Shown here piece after piece: positions 1-9,383 of a stretch of DNA of 64,000 nt. The number at the start of each line of letters is the position of its first letter. Position 1 is the first letter of the stretch. Made by a program: the position numbers and the translations under genes. This stretch comes from Oceanobacillus polygoni. Lineage in GTDB: Bacteria > Bacillota > Bacilli > Bacillales > Amphibacillaceae. Where the stretch lies: the NCBI RefSeq assembly GCF_008304605.1, contig NZ_PIJY01000021.1, positions 1-64,000 of the forward strand. Direction: 5' to 3'. The notes under the pieces are model-generated. The model searched no databases and was not told the origin of the DNA. It saw only the letters and a program-made list of their open reading frames with translations.

Positions 1-11
1 CTTGTATTCAT
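1..11 (-). CDS. Start of an unidentified gene running off the left edge
   Basis: On the minus strand an ATG (complement of 9-11) follows a good ribosome binding site, AAGGAGG (complement of 21-27), with a 9-base gap. Only M-N-T can be read before the window ends, so the product is unknown. It lies directly against the broken 5' end of the wzy-like gene, so it may belong to whatever rearrangement or insertion removed that end; this is inference. Confidence 0.35.
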
Positions 12-77
12 CGGACACATCCTCCTTGAAATTCATTGTATAAATTTAACTTAGATGTGTCCATGAAACTATACTAG

Positions 78-971
78 CATCAATACTTAACAGTAAAAGT
101 ATTTATAGCTACAATAGTTTACTCCCAACTTATAGCGCTTTTCCTTATATCTATATGGAGTATATCCAATGTAGGTAGTTTTACGGACTTTTTAGCAATT
201 AGGTTATTTATAAACTGGAATCTTGAAATAGGATTAAATAGGTTTTTAAATGGAGTAATGTTTTTAAACGTAATTTCTACTGCTGTTGTACTTGGAATAT
301 CCAAATCAACTAAAATTATTTATTTGTTTTCTCTTATAAATGTAATTTTTTCTTTCTATTTAGCTTTTGTTAGTGGTTCAAGACAATCTTTGATTGCTAT
401 TATATTTTCTATTTTTATAATCATAATAATTAATAGGCACATGAGAGGAGTTAAAGGCGTTAATTTCAAAGGAATTATGTTTACCATCGTATTTATGTTC
501 ATTATCTTAAATCTCCTTCAAATTGAAGAGGTAAATAGATGGATTGAAGATAGATTCATTGATAAGACAACAGAACAGCTAACGAATGGAGATATCAGAA
601 CTAATATTTACATAGAGGCAATAAATGATGTGAAAAATGATCTTTTGTTTGGTACAGGGCCGGGTACCTATCATCAAGTATCATTATTAGGTATGCATAC
701 GCATAATGGATATTTATATATGATGAATAACTTTGGAGTAATTCCAGTCATTATAATAGTGCTCTTTTTTTCCTTTATAGCGTTTAAAGGAATAGGTGAG
801 AAGAGTATTATATATGAAAACAGAAAACAGGATATTTTTGTTCTTTTATTTACTTCTTTTTTAGTTTTCTTGATCATGAATCTTTTTAGAGATTTGATTA
901 CTATGCTCTCCTTTTGGATGGCTGTAGTTCTAATAATAGATTGCTTCGATGCTAAAACTATTAAAGTATGA
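78..971 (+). pseudogene. 5'-truncated O-antigen ligase/polymerase (Wzy-like)
   Basis: The reading frame is open from 78, just after an in-frame TAG at 75-77, to the stop at 971. The first ATG is at 258, with only a weak, too-close GGAG before it. The translation is highly hydrophobic, with a large soluble loop containing FGTGPGTYHQ and HTHNGY, as expected for the periplasmic/extracellular loop and C-terminal helices of Wzy/WaaL-type O-antigen ligases (Wzy_C). About 298 codons remain where the family usually has 400 or more, so the first membrane helices are missing. The bases at 1-60 instead carry the start of a divergent gene. It sits upstream of a flippase and nucleotide-sugar genes. A shortened product starting at 258 (237 residues) is possible but would lack several helices. 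Confidence 0.6.
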
Positions 972-1211
972 TTAAACATCTCGTATATGTTGCTTTGAAA
1001 GTATTAAGGTTTTTCATGAATTTGATAAAAATATTGGACAGTTTTTCTATGGCGATTTCACCAGTTTAGAATCCCAGTAAAGTATTTAAGTGTCAAATTG
1101 TCTGCTAGAAATTTATCCTCACAAAGAAAGGGAGACATAGAATTAGAAAGATTTATAATTAACAAATAGAATTACTTTAATTAGACTAATAAATTAGGAA
1201 GAATGATTGAA

Positions 1212-2672
1212 ATGAAAAATAGTATTGTCAGTGGGGTACTTTGGACGTTTTCAGGTACAGGAATTCAGGTAATTTTACAATTTCTGGTCTTTATAATATT
1301 ATCTAGATTACTTCAACCTGAAAGTTTTGGTGTAATGTCAACTGCACTCGCATTAATAACCGTACTTTCAGTATTTGCTAAAATAGGTATTGGACCATCA
1401 TTAGTTCAAAAGGAAAAAATCAATCTAGAACATATACAAACAGGATTTACACTTTCAATTATTTTCTCCTTTGTGATTACTGTTGTGGTTTATAATTCAT
1501 CAGACACGGTTGCTACTTTCTTTAATATGGCAGAATTAAGTTCAGTCTTAAAAGTCTTGGCTTATGTTCATTTGATACAAGGTTTTTCAGTTGTTTCTGA
1601 AGCCTTGCTACAAAGAAACCTTGAATTTAAAAAATTGGCTTTAGTTCAGATAATTTCCTATTTGGTTTATGGAATTGTCGGAGTAACTTTATCAGTTATA
1701 GGGTTAGAAGTTTGGTCACTTGTATATGCGTATATTTTAAATATAGCTGTTAAAACTTTATTAGTGCTATTAATGAATTCCCATTCAAAAACGATAAGTT
1801 TTAATTTTACTGCAGCTAAGGAGTTGTTAATTTTTGGAGGTGGCTATTCATTAAGTTCTATCTACAATCAAGTGGCCTTGCAAGGGGATACATTTGTAAT
1901 TGGTAAATTTTTAGGTGCAGTACCTTTAGGGATTTATAGTAGGGCATATCAATTCTATGCTATGCCTGTTAATTTGATTGGTACAGTAATTGAGAAAGTT
2001 TTATTCCCTTCATTTTCTAGGTTGCAATCTGATAAGGAAATTTTACAGGAGTCTTATAAAAATGCTATCTCTTTAGTAGCAATCATATGTATTCCCCTTA
2101 GTCTATTGTTGTTTATTTTGGCAGAAGATATTATAGTGTTCCTTTTTGGTGATAAATGGCTAGAAGCAGTGGTTCCATTTAAGATATTAATTTTAGCTCT
2201 ACTTCCAAGAGTAAGCTACAAAATAAGTGATTCTTTAACAAAATCTCTTGGTAAAGTTTTTAAGTCGGCAAATAGACAATTAGTATATGGGGTTACCATG
2301 ATTGTTGGTGTACTAATTGGCCAGATTTATGGATTAGTGGGAGCTTGTATAGGTGTATCGGTTGCAATTTTTATAAACTATCTCTATATGTCCCAAATAG
2401 CTCTATCTTTAAGTCAATTGAAATGGAAAGATTTTTCCAAAGCACATTTTTCAGGTATTAAATTAGCTATAGTTAGCATAACACCTACTTTTATATTATA
2501 TGAGGTACTCCAAATTATTGATTTTAATAGCTTTTTTACTATTAGTGTTACGGGAATTACATATTTAATTATTACATCTATGATTCTTTATAGGGCACCT
2601 TATTCTATATTCAATGATACCAATAAAATTATAATAAAAATCTTCAATAAGATTAGATCAAGAAAGGCATGA
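1212..2672 (+). CDS. Polysaccharide flippase, MOP superfamily (Wzx/TuaB-like)
   Basis: This 486-residue integral membrane protein belongs to the MOP flippase family (COG2244), which moves lipid-linked repeat units across the membrane for exopolysaccharide or teichuronic acid synthesis. The N-terminus has the usual signature: SGVLWTFSGTGIQ, then SRLLQPESFGVMSTALA. About 12-14 hydrophobic segments follow to the end. I chose the ATG at 1212 because AGGAAG (1196-1201) is 10 bases upstream; the earlier ATG at 1203 is only 1 base from it. The neighbours (Wzy-like remnant, UDP-glucuronate epimerase, UDP-glucose dehydrogenase) fit a uronic-acid-containing surface polymer. The exact substrate cannot be read from the sequence. 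Confidence 0.85.
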   Translation: MKNSIVSGVLWTFSGTGIQVILQFLVFIILSRLLQPESFGVMSTALALITVLSVFAKIGIGPSLVQKEKINLEHIQTGFTLSIIFSFVITVVVYNSSDTVATFFNMAELSSVLKVLAYVHLIQGFSVVSEALLQRNLEFKKLALVQIISYLVYGIVGVTLSVIGLEVWSLVYAYILNIAVKTLLVLLMNSHSKTISFNFTAAKELLIFGGGYSLSSIYNQVALQGDTFVIGKFLGAVPLGIYSRAYQFYAMPVNLIGTVIEKVLFPSFSRLQSDKEILQESYKNAISLVAIICIPLSLLLFILAEDIIVFLFGDKWLEAVVPFKILILALLPRVSYKISDSLTKSLGKVFKSANRQLVYGVTMIVGVLIGQIYGLVGACIGVSVAIFINYLYMSQIALSLSQLKWKDFSKAHFSGIKLAIVSITPTFILYEVLQIIDFNSFFTISVTGITYLIITSMILYRAPYSIFNDTNKIIIKIFNKIRSRKA

Positions 2673-3204
2673 ATCAATTATAATATAAATTATTTTAATT
2701 AAGGTAAGACTCCGTTAAGAGTCAAGAAGTAGAAGAGGCTAATCATTAAACTAGTTCTAACCACTAGTAGCATGCAACGATTTTATTTTGTATCTTAGAA
2801 TTTATTTAGAAACTTGGCTTCATTTCGTTAAAGTGCTAAATTATATGGACTTTTAATGTTAACAGGCTACTTTTGCTGTGATTTTAGAATATAATAATTT
2901 TCGATATTACTGCCCGTCAACTAATGAATTTTAAATAGAGATTGGGAGAGTATTTTTCTCTTTAAATTATGAGTGATGTATCACCTATGAATCAAAATTT
3001 TTAGCCAGAGATGTAAAGGTGAGAAAATCAAATATTAATTTACTAGATTAATTAACAAACTCCCTTCTTAGATGGTCCCTTTTATTGGAAATCTGATGCT
3101 GTTATTGGATATAATTTATTATAAAAAGAGAATTTAAAACGTATTATTAAAGGATCTTTGATAAAGTATTTGTGACAATTGCCGTAAGGGGATAAGCAAA
3201 TTTT
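2673..3204. other. AT-rich intergenic stretch without a recognisable gene
   Basis: There are stop codons in all frames and no convincing ribosome binding site, terminator or repeat. It may be decayed sequence from the polysaccharide locus. Confidence 0.4.
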
Positions 3205-3465
3205 TTAACCCTTATTTGACCAAATACTATCTAATGCAACACTAATAATATTTGAGAAATAGACAAGTTTAAGGTTATAAAATGGTGAATATGGGTGTCT
3301 TGTGAATTTCCTAAGTTTTAGGATTTTAAATATAATTTTAGAGAGGAAGTAAAGAGCCCAGAGCACCATTATAGCAATGTAATAATGATTAGTAGTAAGA
3401 ACTGGTTCTACTGTATCCATCCAGATTTCCTGATTGAGCCTTTTCTCTTTCAATTTTGAAATCAT
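3205..3465 (-). CDS. Doubtful small membrane protein, unrecognised
   Basis: An 86-codon frame encodes a charged N-terminus, one clear hydrophobic segment (YYIAIMVLWALYFLSKII, about residues 28-45), a basic stretch, and a second weaker hydrophobic end. I do not recognise the family. There is no good ribosome binding site before the ATG at 3465, and the gene points away from the downstream epimerase. It could be a real small protein or a remnant of a longer membrane protein. Confidence 0.25.
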   Translation of the reverse strand: MISKLKEKRLNQEIWMDTVEPVLTTNHYYIAIMVLWALYFLSKIIFKILKLRKFTRHPYSPFYNLKLVYFSNIISVALDSIWSNKG

Positions 3466-3494
3466 CTAAAATAAATTAAGAGGAGTCAATAACT

Positions 3495-4520
3495 TTGAAT
3501 TACAAACCAATAGACCTAACCAAAACCTATCTAATCACAGGATCAGCTGGTTTCATCGGATATTACCTATCCAAAAAACTCCTAGACCAAGGCTGTACTG
3601 TAATAGGGATTGATAATGTAAATGATTATTATGACGTAAACCTTAAACATACCCGTTTAAATCAACTAAAACCATATGAGAATTTTACCTTCATTAAAGG
3701 TGACATTTCTGATAAAGAAATGGTTAACAAACTTTTTGAAGAGTACAAGCCAAATGTAGTCGTAAATCTAGCTGCACAAGCTGGTGTACGTTACTCTATC
3801 GAAAACCCTGATGTTTATATTCAAAGCAATGTTATCGGCTTTTATAATATCTTAGAAGCTTGTAGACACCATCCTGTAGACCATTTGGTATATGCTTCAT
3901 CGAGTTCGGTATACGGTGCTAATAAGAAAGTTCCTTTTGAGGAAACCGATTTTGTTGATACTCCGGTTTCATTATATGCATCTACTAAGAAGTCTAATGA
4001 ATTAATGGCCCATACATATAGTCACTTATATAATATACCAGCTACTGGACTTCGTTTCTTTACAGTCTATGGTCCAATGGGAAGACCAGATATGGCTTAC
4101 TTTGGATTTACAGATAAGTATTTTGCTGGGGAATCTATAAAGATATTTAACAATGGAGATTTTGAGAATGATCTTTACCGAGATTTTACATATATTGATG
4201 ATATTGTAATTGGTATTGAACGTCTTATTGGAGCACCACCTACAGATGGAGTACCACATAGAGTTTTCAACATTGGAAACAATAATCCAGAGAAGTTGAT
4301 GGTATTTATCGAGACATTGGAGACAGCTCTAAGCAATGCCACTGGTAGAAAAATAGAATTCGCCAAAGTATTTGAACCAATTAAACCCGGTGATGTCCCA
4401 GCTACTTATGCTTCAACAGATCGCCTACATGAAGCAGTTGGTTTTAAACCACAAACTTCTATTGAAGAAGGGTTACAGAAGTTCGCTGATTGGTATGTAG
4501 AGTATTATGATAAGAAATAG
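3495..4520 (+). CDS. NAD-dependent UDP-glucuronate 4-epimerase (SDR family)
   Basis: This 341-residue extended SDR most likely converts UDP-glucuronate to UDP-galacturonate for surface polysaccharide synthesis. Visible motifs are the Rossmann glycine motif GSAGFIG (about residues 16-22), the IDNVNDYYD stretch typical of the CapI/LspL epimerases, the SSSSVYG serine region, and the catalytic YASTK. The C-terminus has the RDFTYIDD motif common to these epimerases. The start is TTG at 3495, supported by GAGGAG about 10 bases upstream and by the family's N-terminal length. It is followed 51 bases later by ugd, which makes the UDP-glucuronate substrate; the two probably form an operon. Confidence 0.85.
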   Translation: MNYKPIDLTKTYLITGSAGFIGYYLSKKLLDQGCTVIGIDNVNDYYDVNLKHTRLNQLKPYENFTFIKGDISDKEMVNKLFEEYKPNVVVNLAAQAGVRYSIENPDVYIQSNVIGFYNILEACRHHPVDHLVYASSSSVYGANKKVPFEETDFVDTPVSLYASTKKSNELMAHTYSHLYNIPATGLRFFTVYGPMGRPDMAYFGFTDKYFAGESIKIFNNGDFENDLYRDFTYIDDIVIGIERLIGAPPTDGVPHRVFNIGNNNPEKLMVFIETLETALSNATGRKIEFAKVFEPIKPGDVPATYASTDRLHEAVGFKPQTSIEEGLQKFADWYVEYYDKK

Positions 4521-4571
4521 TTTATTATAGTTCGCCATGTGCATTTAAATTTGAAGAAGGAGTGAGTTCTC

Positions 4572-5738
4572 ATGAAAATAACCGTAGCAGGAACCGGATA
4601 CGTCGGCCTATCCAACGCAGTACTTCTAGCACAACACAACGAAGTAACTGCACTAGATATTATCCAAGAAAAAGTAGACATGATCAACAATAAGAAATCA
4701 CCAATTGTTGATGAAGAGATTCAAACGTTCTTAGAAACAAAAGAACTAAAATTAACAGCTACTACGGATTCAACAGCAGCTTTTAAAGATGCTGAGTTTG
4801 TTATCATTTCAACACCAACAAACTATGACCCGGAGAAGAACTATTTTGATACAAGCTCAGTTGAGTCAGTTATCGAAACGGTTATCGGTGTTAATCCGAA
4901 TGCTGTCATGATTATCAAATCAACAATTCCGGTTGGATATACGAAGTCAGTACGTGAGAAATTTAATACCGAGAATATTATTTTCTCTCCAGAGTTTTTA
5001 AGAGAAGGTAGAGCACTATATGATAATTTATATCCATCTCGAATTATCGTTGGGGAACAATCAGAACGTGCAAAGAAGTTCGCTGATTTATTAGCTGAAG
5101 GTGCGATTAAGGAAGATATCCCTGTATTATTCACGGATTCTACGGAAGCTGAAGCAATTAAATTATTTGCGAATACCTATCTAGCTATGCGTGTTTCATT
5201 CTTTAATGAGCTTGATACCTATGCAGAGGTAAAAGGTCTAGATGGTAAGCAAATCATCGAAGGAATTGGACTTGATCCTCGAATTGGTGATCACTACAAC
5301 AATCCATCCTTTGGCTATGGTGGCTACTGCTTACCAAAAGATACAAAGCAGCTACTTGCTAACTTTGAAGATGTACCAAACAATATTATTCAGGCAATTG
5401 TTGATGCCAATGATACGAGAAAAGACCATGTTGCTGATATGATTACAAAACGAAATCCTAAGGTCGTTGGGATCTACCGTTTAACAATGAAGACAGGTTC
5501 TGATAACTTTAGACAGTCAGCTATTCAAGGTGTTATCAATCGAATAAAGGATCAAGGAGTAGAAGTAGTCATTTATGAACCAGTACTTGATGCCGATAAA
5601 TTTGATAACTCACGAGTAATTAAGGACTTTGCAGCATTCAAACAGGAATCAGATGTAATTGTTGCTAACCGTTTGTCTGATGAGTTGAAAGATGTGAGGG
5701 AGAAGGTATATACACGAGACGTGTTTAGTCGGGATTAA
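4572..5738 (+). CDS. ugd: UDP-glucose 6-dehydrogenase
   Basis: It oxidises UDP-glucose to UDP-glucuronate with two NAD+ in the cytoplasm, supplying the preceding epimerase. The 388-residue product begins with the Rossmann motif [10 protein letters not shown] (about residues 7-16). It has STPTNYD, the EFLREG substrate-binding stretch, and the catalytic cysteine in [11 protein letters not shown] (about residue 254). The length fits the short bacterial class. The start ATG has AGAAGGAG 8-10 bases upstream. No gene follows closely, so this looks like the end of the polysaccharide operon. Confidence 0.92.
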   Translation: MKITVAGTGYVGLSNAVLLAQHNEVTALDIIQEKVDMINNKKSPIVDEEIQTFLETKELKLTATTDSTAAFKDAEFVIISTPTNYDPEKNYFDTSSVESVIETVIGVNPNAVMIIKSTIPVGYTKSVREKFNTENIIFSPEFLREGRALYDNLYPSRIIVGEQSERAKKFADLLAEGAIKEDIPVLFTDSTEAEAIKLFANTYLAMRVSFFNELDTYAEVKGLDGKQIIEGIGLDPRIGDHYNNPSFGYGGYCLPKDTKQLLANFEDVPNNIIQAIVDANDTRKDHVADMITKRNPKVVGIYRLTMKTGSDNFRQSAIQGVINRIKDQGVEVVIYEPVLDADKFDNSRVIKDFAAFKQESDVIVANRLSDELKDVREKVYTRDVFSRD

Positions 5739-6185
5739 AGTTTTTAATTTTTAACCTGATATTTGCAGTGAAGGTAACTTACACTTCTATGTTTTTGTTG
5801 AAATACGATAAGGAAGTTTGTTGAAGAGGAGCTTAAGCGTTAGCGCCTGTCCTCTATAGACCGGCTCATTTTGGATTAAGATTACCAGACTATTTATGAA
5901 GATAGACTTTGTATACCAATCGTATTGAATAATAGGGTTGCTAAACAGGAATATAAATTAGTGGACGATGGAGAAATTAATAAATACTATATTCTACATA
6001 TCATAAAGATATGTAGAATTATTTGGAATTTATATAGTTCAAAATACCTTTTTATTGATTTTCATTAGATATTTATGAATAAAAAGTATTGTGTAGAAGT
6101 GATTATCATTTAGTAGATAAGCATAAAGATGCATTATAATAATCATGTATATTTATTATTGAATTTATTAGGGAGAGAACAAAGG
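5739..6185. other. Intergenic region, nothing identified
   Basis: This is 447 bases of AT-rich sequence between ugd and the next gene. I see no open frame with a ribosome binding site and no strong terminator. An imperfect GC-richer inverted repeat near 5830-5865 (GAGGAGC ... GTCCTC) lacks a T-run. Confidence 0.4.
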
Positions 6186-6893
6186 TTGAAATTTAATTTT
6201 AAGAGTAAAAAATTGTGGATTCTTGTAATTATATTAATAATCATATTTTTTATCAGTACTACAAGCATAGCAAAACAAAAGGATACAGAAATTGCTGCAA
6301 AGGACGCAGAATTAAGTGGTTTAAAAACAAAACTAGAGGAAAATGAGAAAACAATTGATGAGATGGACTCTAAAATAGTTACACTAGAAGAAAAAGTGGC
6401 TGAAGCCGAGCCCTGGTTCGACATGTCGGAGAAAGAACAGCAAAGAAAAATAGAAGAAGAAAAAGCTAAAGAAGAGGCAGAAAAAGCGGCTGCTGAAGCG
6501 GAAGCAAAGAAAAAGGAAGAAGAGGAAGCTAAGAAAAAAGCAGAAGCAGAGAAAAAGGCTGAAGAAGAAGCTAAAAAGGGATATGAAACAGGAATCACTT
6601 ATGATCAATTAGCTAGAACACCTGATGATTATATCGGTGAAAAAATTAAATTCTCTGGTAAAGTGATACAGGTTATTGAAGGTGATGGTTCAACTCAAAT
6701 TCGATTTGCAGTGGATGATAATTATGATACTGTTTTATACGGTGAATTTGACTCAAGCATTGTGGAATCTAGAATTTTAGAAGATGACCACATTACAATT
6801 ATGGGGCTATCAGGTGGTTTATTATCTTACGAATCTACAATGGGTGGCAATATCACCATTCCAAGTGTACTTATTGAGAAAGTGGAACAGTAA
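6186..6893 (+). CDS. Membrane-anchored coiled-coil protein with C-terminal OB-fold-like domain
   Basis: This 235-residue protein is of a type often annotated 'toxin regulator' in bacilli; its function is not established. It has a basic N-terminus and one membrane segment (LWILVIILIIIFFISTT, about residues 10-26). A long charged coiled coil rich in E, K and A runs from about 30 to 130. The C-terminal beta-rich domain of about 100 residues begins YETGITYDQLARTPDDYIGE, and its pattern (GEKIKFSGKV ... RILEDDHITIMG) resembles OB-fold domains. I start at TTG 6186 because GGGAG lies about 10 bases upstream; the ATG at 6129 has no such site. The coding DNA for the coiled coil is very A-rich. Confidence 0.7.
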   Translation: MKFNFKSKKLWILVIILIIIFFISTTSIAKQKDTEIAAKDAELSGLKTKLEENEKTIDEMDSKIVTLEEKVAEAEPWFDMSEKEQQRKIEEEKAKEEAEKAAAEAEAKKKEEEEAKKKAEAEKKAEEEAKKGYETGITYDQLARTPDDYIGEKIKFSGKVIQVIEGDGSTQIRFAVDDNYDTVLYGEFDSSIVESRILEDDHITIMGLSGGLLSYESTMGGNITIPSVLIEKVEQ

Positions 6894-6910
6894 AATAAAA
6901 TTAAAAAATA

Positions 6911-6950
6911 TAGGGAAATGACAAAATGCTGTCATTTCCCTATTTTATTT
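6911..6950 (+). terminator. Rho-independent terminator
   Basis: A 13-bp perfect stem (TAGGGAAATGACA at 6911-6923 pairing with 6930-6942) with a 6-base loop is followed by TTTTATTT. It ends the transcript of the 6186 gene. Confidence 0.9.
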
Positions 6951-7198
6951 AGAATAAAAAGGTAAATATTCCAATGGCTGTTTAGCATATTTTAAAGACT
7001 TTCAACTTCTTCAGGGATTATCTTGATACTGCCCAAAGGATCTGGCTATATATACTGTAAGAGGCTAGCATGTCCGTCTATCCAATGAAGATCAGATATT
7101 GGACACTATGTATTTTCTGTTGCAATACTATGCAAAACTTCTTTGCTGCATTCTGCACTTTGATTTTGCATTAGTAATCACTTTTTATTTACATTCAT

Positions 7199-7297
7199 CT
7201 AGGCTTTATCTGTATTCCCATTTGCGCCTTCTGCTACGATTTCTCCCAAAACAACAAAACAGCACCCAATATTACAAATAAATTTAAATTTTTTCAA
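7199..7297 (-). CDS. Putative 32-residue secreted or signalling micropeptide
   Basis: On the minus strand a TTG (complement of 7295-7297) is preceded by AGGGGGTG at 6-7 bases, one of the strongest ribosome binding sites in the window. The frame reads MKKFKFICNIGCCFVVLGEI, then VAEGANGNTDKA, then stop. A basic start, a hydrophobic core and a small polar tail with an AEGA-type cleavage-like site are what Phr-like pre-peptides or small secreted peptides look like. No Rap/RRNPP receptor gene is adjacent. It is divergent from the DnaD-domain gene. The function is not known; it could also be the start of a decayed gene. Confidence 0.4.
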   Translation of the reverse strand: MKKFKFICNIGCCFVVLGEIVAEGANGNTDKA

Positions 7298-7373
7298 TTT
7301 TTTCACCCCCTAAACACTATTTCTTTCGATTATATAGGTAGGGGGAATTATAATTGAAATAGGAGTGAATAAT

Positions 7374-8312
7374 TTGAACTATTTAAAAGAGATAAACGCA
7401 TTTTATGATCGGTTGGAGACAAATCCATTATCAGGAGGAGCGGTGTCGCTTTGGCATGCACTAATGCAGGTGAATAATCGCGCAAGATGGAAAAAGAAAT
7501 TCACGGTTGCCGTAGTTGTATTGTGTTACAAAGCCGGACTGAGTGAAAGCAGCTTTAAACGAGCTCGAAAAGAACTCTACGAAAAAGGTTATATTCATTA
7601 TGAAAAGCAACTTGGAAATCAAGCAGCTTTGTATGAAATGATTTCCCTGGATTTCTATTCAGAGGAAGAATATTGCCACTATCAGCCATCTAACAAAACG
7701 GAAGGAGCTAGACAGATGTTACAAGAGAGCGATAAATCGAGCGACAATCTAAAGCCTAATCCGGACGACAATGTGAACCACAAGCTGGACGGTAAACTGG
7801 ACCGCAATGCGGACGCATTAATTAAACAAAATAATACAATACAAAACAATACCTATACAACAGCAGAAAGCAGGAAGTTGGAAGCGACGTATGAATATTA
7901 TCAGCAGCATTTCGGGAAGCTAAATGGCTATATGAAAAATGAACTTACAAAGCAAATCCACGATTTAGGCGAAGATCTTGTTTTGCATGCCATGAAAAAA
8001 ACGTTAGATCGTGGGAAAACAAACTGGAACTATACCAAAGCCATCTTAACCGATTGGAAGAGCAAAGGTTTATTAAGCCTTGATCAAATCAATTTGGAGG
8101 AGGTGAAATTCAAAAAAACGCAAAATCAGCGCTCGCGGCAAATACCAAACCGTATGAGTACGCCGCAAATTGAACCTGTTCCTGATTGGTTTTTCATGCA
8201 TAAGCGAGAGCAACAAGAAAAACATGAATCGAATATGAAAAAGCAACAGGATAAGGATCAGCAACAATTGATGGAAGATGTAAAGAGCAGGCTGCAGGCA
8301 TATGCTGATTAG
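7374..8312 (+). CDS. DnaD-domain replication protein, phage-type
   Basis: This 312-residue protein is probably a primosome/replisome organiser of prophage or mobile-element origin. The N-terminal half (about 1-95) has a winged-helix-like stretch (LCYKAGLSESSFKRARKELY, about 47-66). A low-complexity polar linker follows (about 115-165), then a C-terminal DnaD/DnaB_2 domain (about 165-240) with TYEYYQQHFGKLNGY and the YTKAILTDWKSKG motif. The start is TTG 7374, with AGGAG at 7361-7365; the GTG at 7365 overlaps that site. No other phage structural or integration genes are nearby, apart from the sigma factor that follows, so this looks like a remnant or a domesticated pair. Confidence 0.75.
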   Translation: MNYLKEINAFYDRLETNPLSGGAVSLWHALMQVNNRARWKKKFTVAVVVLCYKAGLSESSFKRARKELYEKGYIHYEKQLGNQAALYEMISLDFYSEEEYCHYQPSNKTEGARQMLQESDKSSDNLKPNPDDNVNHKLDGKLDRNADALIKQNNTIQNNTYTTAESRKLEATYEYYQQHFGKLNGYMKNELTKQIHDLGEDLVLHAMKKTLDRGKTNWNYTKAILTDWKSKGLLSLDQINLEEVKFKKTQNQRSRQIPNRMSTPQIEPVPDWFFMHKREQQEKHESNMKKQQDKDQQQLMEDVKSRLQAYAD

Positions 8313-8316
8313 GGGG

Positions 8317-8349
8317 TGATAATTTTTTTAAGAATAATTATCAGTTTTT
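8317..8349 (+). terminator. Terminator after the DnaD-domain gene
   Basis: TGATAATT (8317-8324) pairs with AATTATCA (8336-8343), followed by GTTTTTT. The stem is short and AT-rich, so it is probably weak. Confidence 0.55.
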
Positions 8350-8463
8350 TTACGTTAATTTAATAATTAGACTCTCGCAGTCTACTTGATCTCTATCACA
8401 CTACTGGAATAACAGACTAATTTGGGTGAAATTACGCTTGAAATCCTAGGAGGGAAGAGAACA

Positions 8464-9009
8464 ATGGAAAAGAATAAATTCAGTTTTGAAGAAGTTTTTA
8501 AACAGAATGAGAACAGGATTTATTATCACTTGCAGAAGCTGGGCATCAGGGATCATCATAACGAATTTTATATGGAAGGATTATATGCGATGTGGATAGC
8601 TTACAAGAAATATCAACCAGATAAAGGACCGTTATCCACCTACTTTAATTACCATATTCGCAATCACCTCATAGACACACTTCGTAAGGAAACAAGACAA
8701 CAGGAAAAGCTTGAAAAAACCACCATGGAAAAATACATAACGGAATATCATGGCAACCGTCATGGTGATAGTAAAATGCCAATAGTCGATTCATCCGGCA
8801 TTGAACTGGAAGATGAGAAATACTGGAGAGATATCTCTTCTTGCTTATCGACAAAACAGCGAAAATGGCTATACTACCATATTATGCTGGACATGCCTTT
8901 AAAGGAAATAGCCGAGATAGAGAATACTAGTGTTGAAGCAGTTAAAAGTTGGGGGAAAGAGGCTAGACGGAAGCTGAGGAGTAGGGTTGATGTGGAGAGG
9001 TGGGGTTGA
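8464..9009 (+). CDS. Small sigma-70 family RNA polymerase sigma factor
   Basis: This 181-residue sigma factor has region 2 at about 10-80 (YMEGLYAMWIAYKKYQPDKG, then STYFNYHIRNHLIDTLRKE). Region 4 is at about 125-175, with the helix-turn-helix MPLKEIAEIENTSVEAVKSW. The middle is short, so region 3 is lacking. Target promoters are unknown. Such factors accompany DnaD-type genes in bacilli and may control late-phage or competence-like genes; that is inference. I start at ATG 8464, preceded by AGGAGGGAAGA; an upstream in-frame codon at 8422 lacks such a site. A 54-base fragment of a related region 4 sequence is found at about 23158, a sign of local duplication and decay. Confidence 0.8.
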   Translation: MEKNKFSFEEVFKQNENRIYYHLQKLGIRDHHNEFYMEGLYAMWIAYKKYQPDKGPLSTYFNYHIRNHLIDTLRKETRQQEKLEKTTMEKYITEYHGNRHGDSKMPIVDSSGIELEDEKYWRDISSCLSTKQRKWLYYHIMLDMPLKEIAEIENTSVEAVKSWGKEARRKLRSRVDVERWG

Positions 9010-9082
9010 ATGATGAGACAGTTATTTCCGATAGGAAATGAAAAAATTTTACCAGAAATATAAAATTTTTGATAAAAACTAT

Positions 9083-9108
9083 TAAACATTTCTTAAGTCA
9101 TCCGATAT
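9083..9108 (+). promoter_or_regulatory. SigD (flagellar sigma) promoter
   Basis: TAAA (9083-9086), a 15-base spacer, then CCGATAT (9102-9108) matches the SigD consensus TAAA-N15-GCCGATAT closely. It lies about 30 bases before csrA, with hag next, so csrA and hag are probably co-expressed with motility genes. Confidence 0.75.
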
Positions 9109-9122
9109 AAATAATAGATCAT

Positions 9123-9132
9123 CATGGAGGAT
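9123..9132 (+). promoter_or_regulatory. CsrA-binding-like GGA motif at the csrA ribosome binding site
   Basis: TCATGGAGGAT resembles the CsrA consensus (RUACARGGAUGU core ANGGA) and contains the csrA Shine-Dalgarno itself. This suggests autorepression; it is not proven. Confidence 0.35.
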
Positions 9133-9139
9133 GATAGGT

Positions 9140-9328
9140 ATGGCCCTAACGTTAGGAAGAAAACCTGGTGAAAAAATCTATATTGTAGATACTCAGGGAC
9201 GAGAGATTGAAATTGAAGTAGTAAAAAGAGAAGAAAAGCTAAGTAATTTTACACAATTACGGATTAGCGCTCCACAAGAATTTCAAATTGTTCGTGGAGA
9301 AATCTACAGTGGTAGTAGTTCCAACTAA
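9140..9328 (+). CDS. csrA: CsrA translational regulator
   Basis: This 62-residue CsrA-family RNA-binding protein represses translation by binding GGA motifs at ribosome binding sites; in Bacillus its main target is hag. The N-terminus MALTLGRKPGEKIYI shows the family pattern (usually M-L-x-L-x-R-K-x-G-E), and QLRISAPQEFQIVRGEIY corresponds to the I-x-A-P-x-x-V-x-R-x-E-I signature. I start at ATG 9140, with GGAGG 9 bases upstream; the ATG at 9131 directly abuts that site. It lies 73 bases before hag. In B. subtilis the antagonist FliW is encoded next to csrA; no fliW is present here. Confidence 0.85.
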   Translation: MALTLGRKPGEKIYIVDTQGREIEIEVVKREEKLSNFTQLRISAPQEFQIVRGEIYSGSSSN

Positions 9329-9383
9329 TTGGAGTTATTATAAATCAGCAAGCCAAATGGATGTGACTTGCTAAAAAACAAAA

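Noticed and set aside
6098-6114. Fur-box-like GTGATTATCATTTAG
   Set aside because: Too few matches to the 19-base consensus and no iron-related gene nearby.
6143-6608. Long open frames on the minus strand, rich in S, F and L
   Set aside because: They are the mirror of the A-rich coiled-coil coding sequence at 6186-6893 and have no ribosome binding site.
7099-7281. 60-codon plus-strand frame before the DnaD gene
   Set aside because: No ribosome binding site and odd composition; it overlaps the better supported micropeptide on the other strand.
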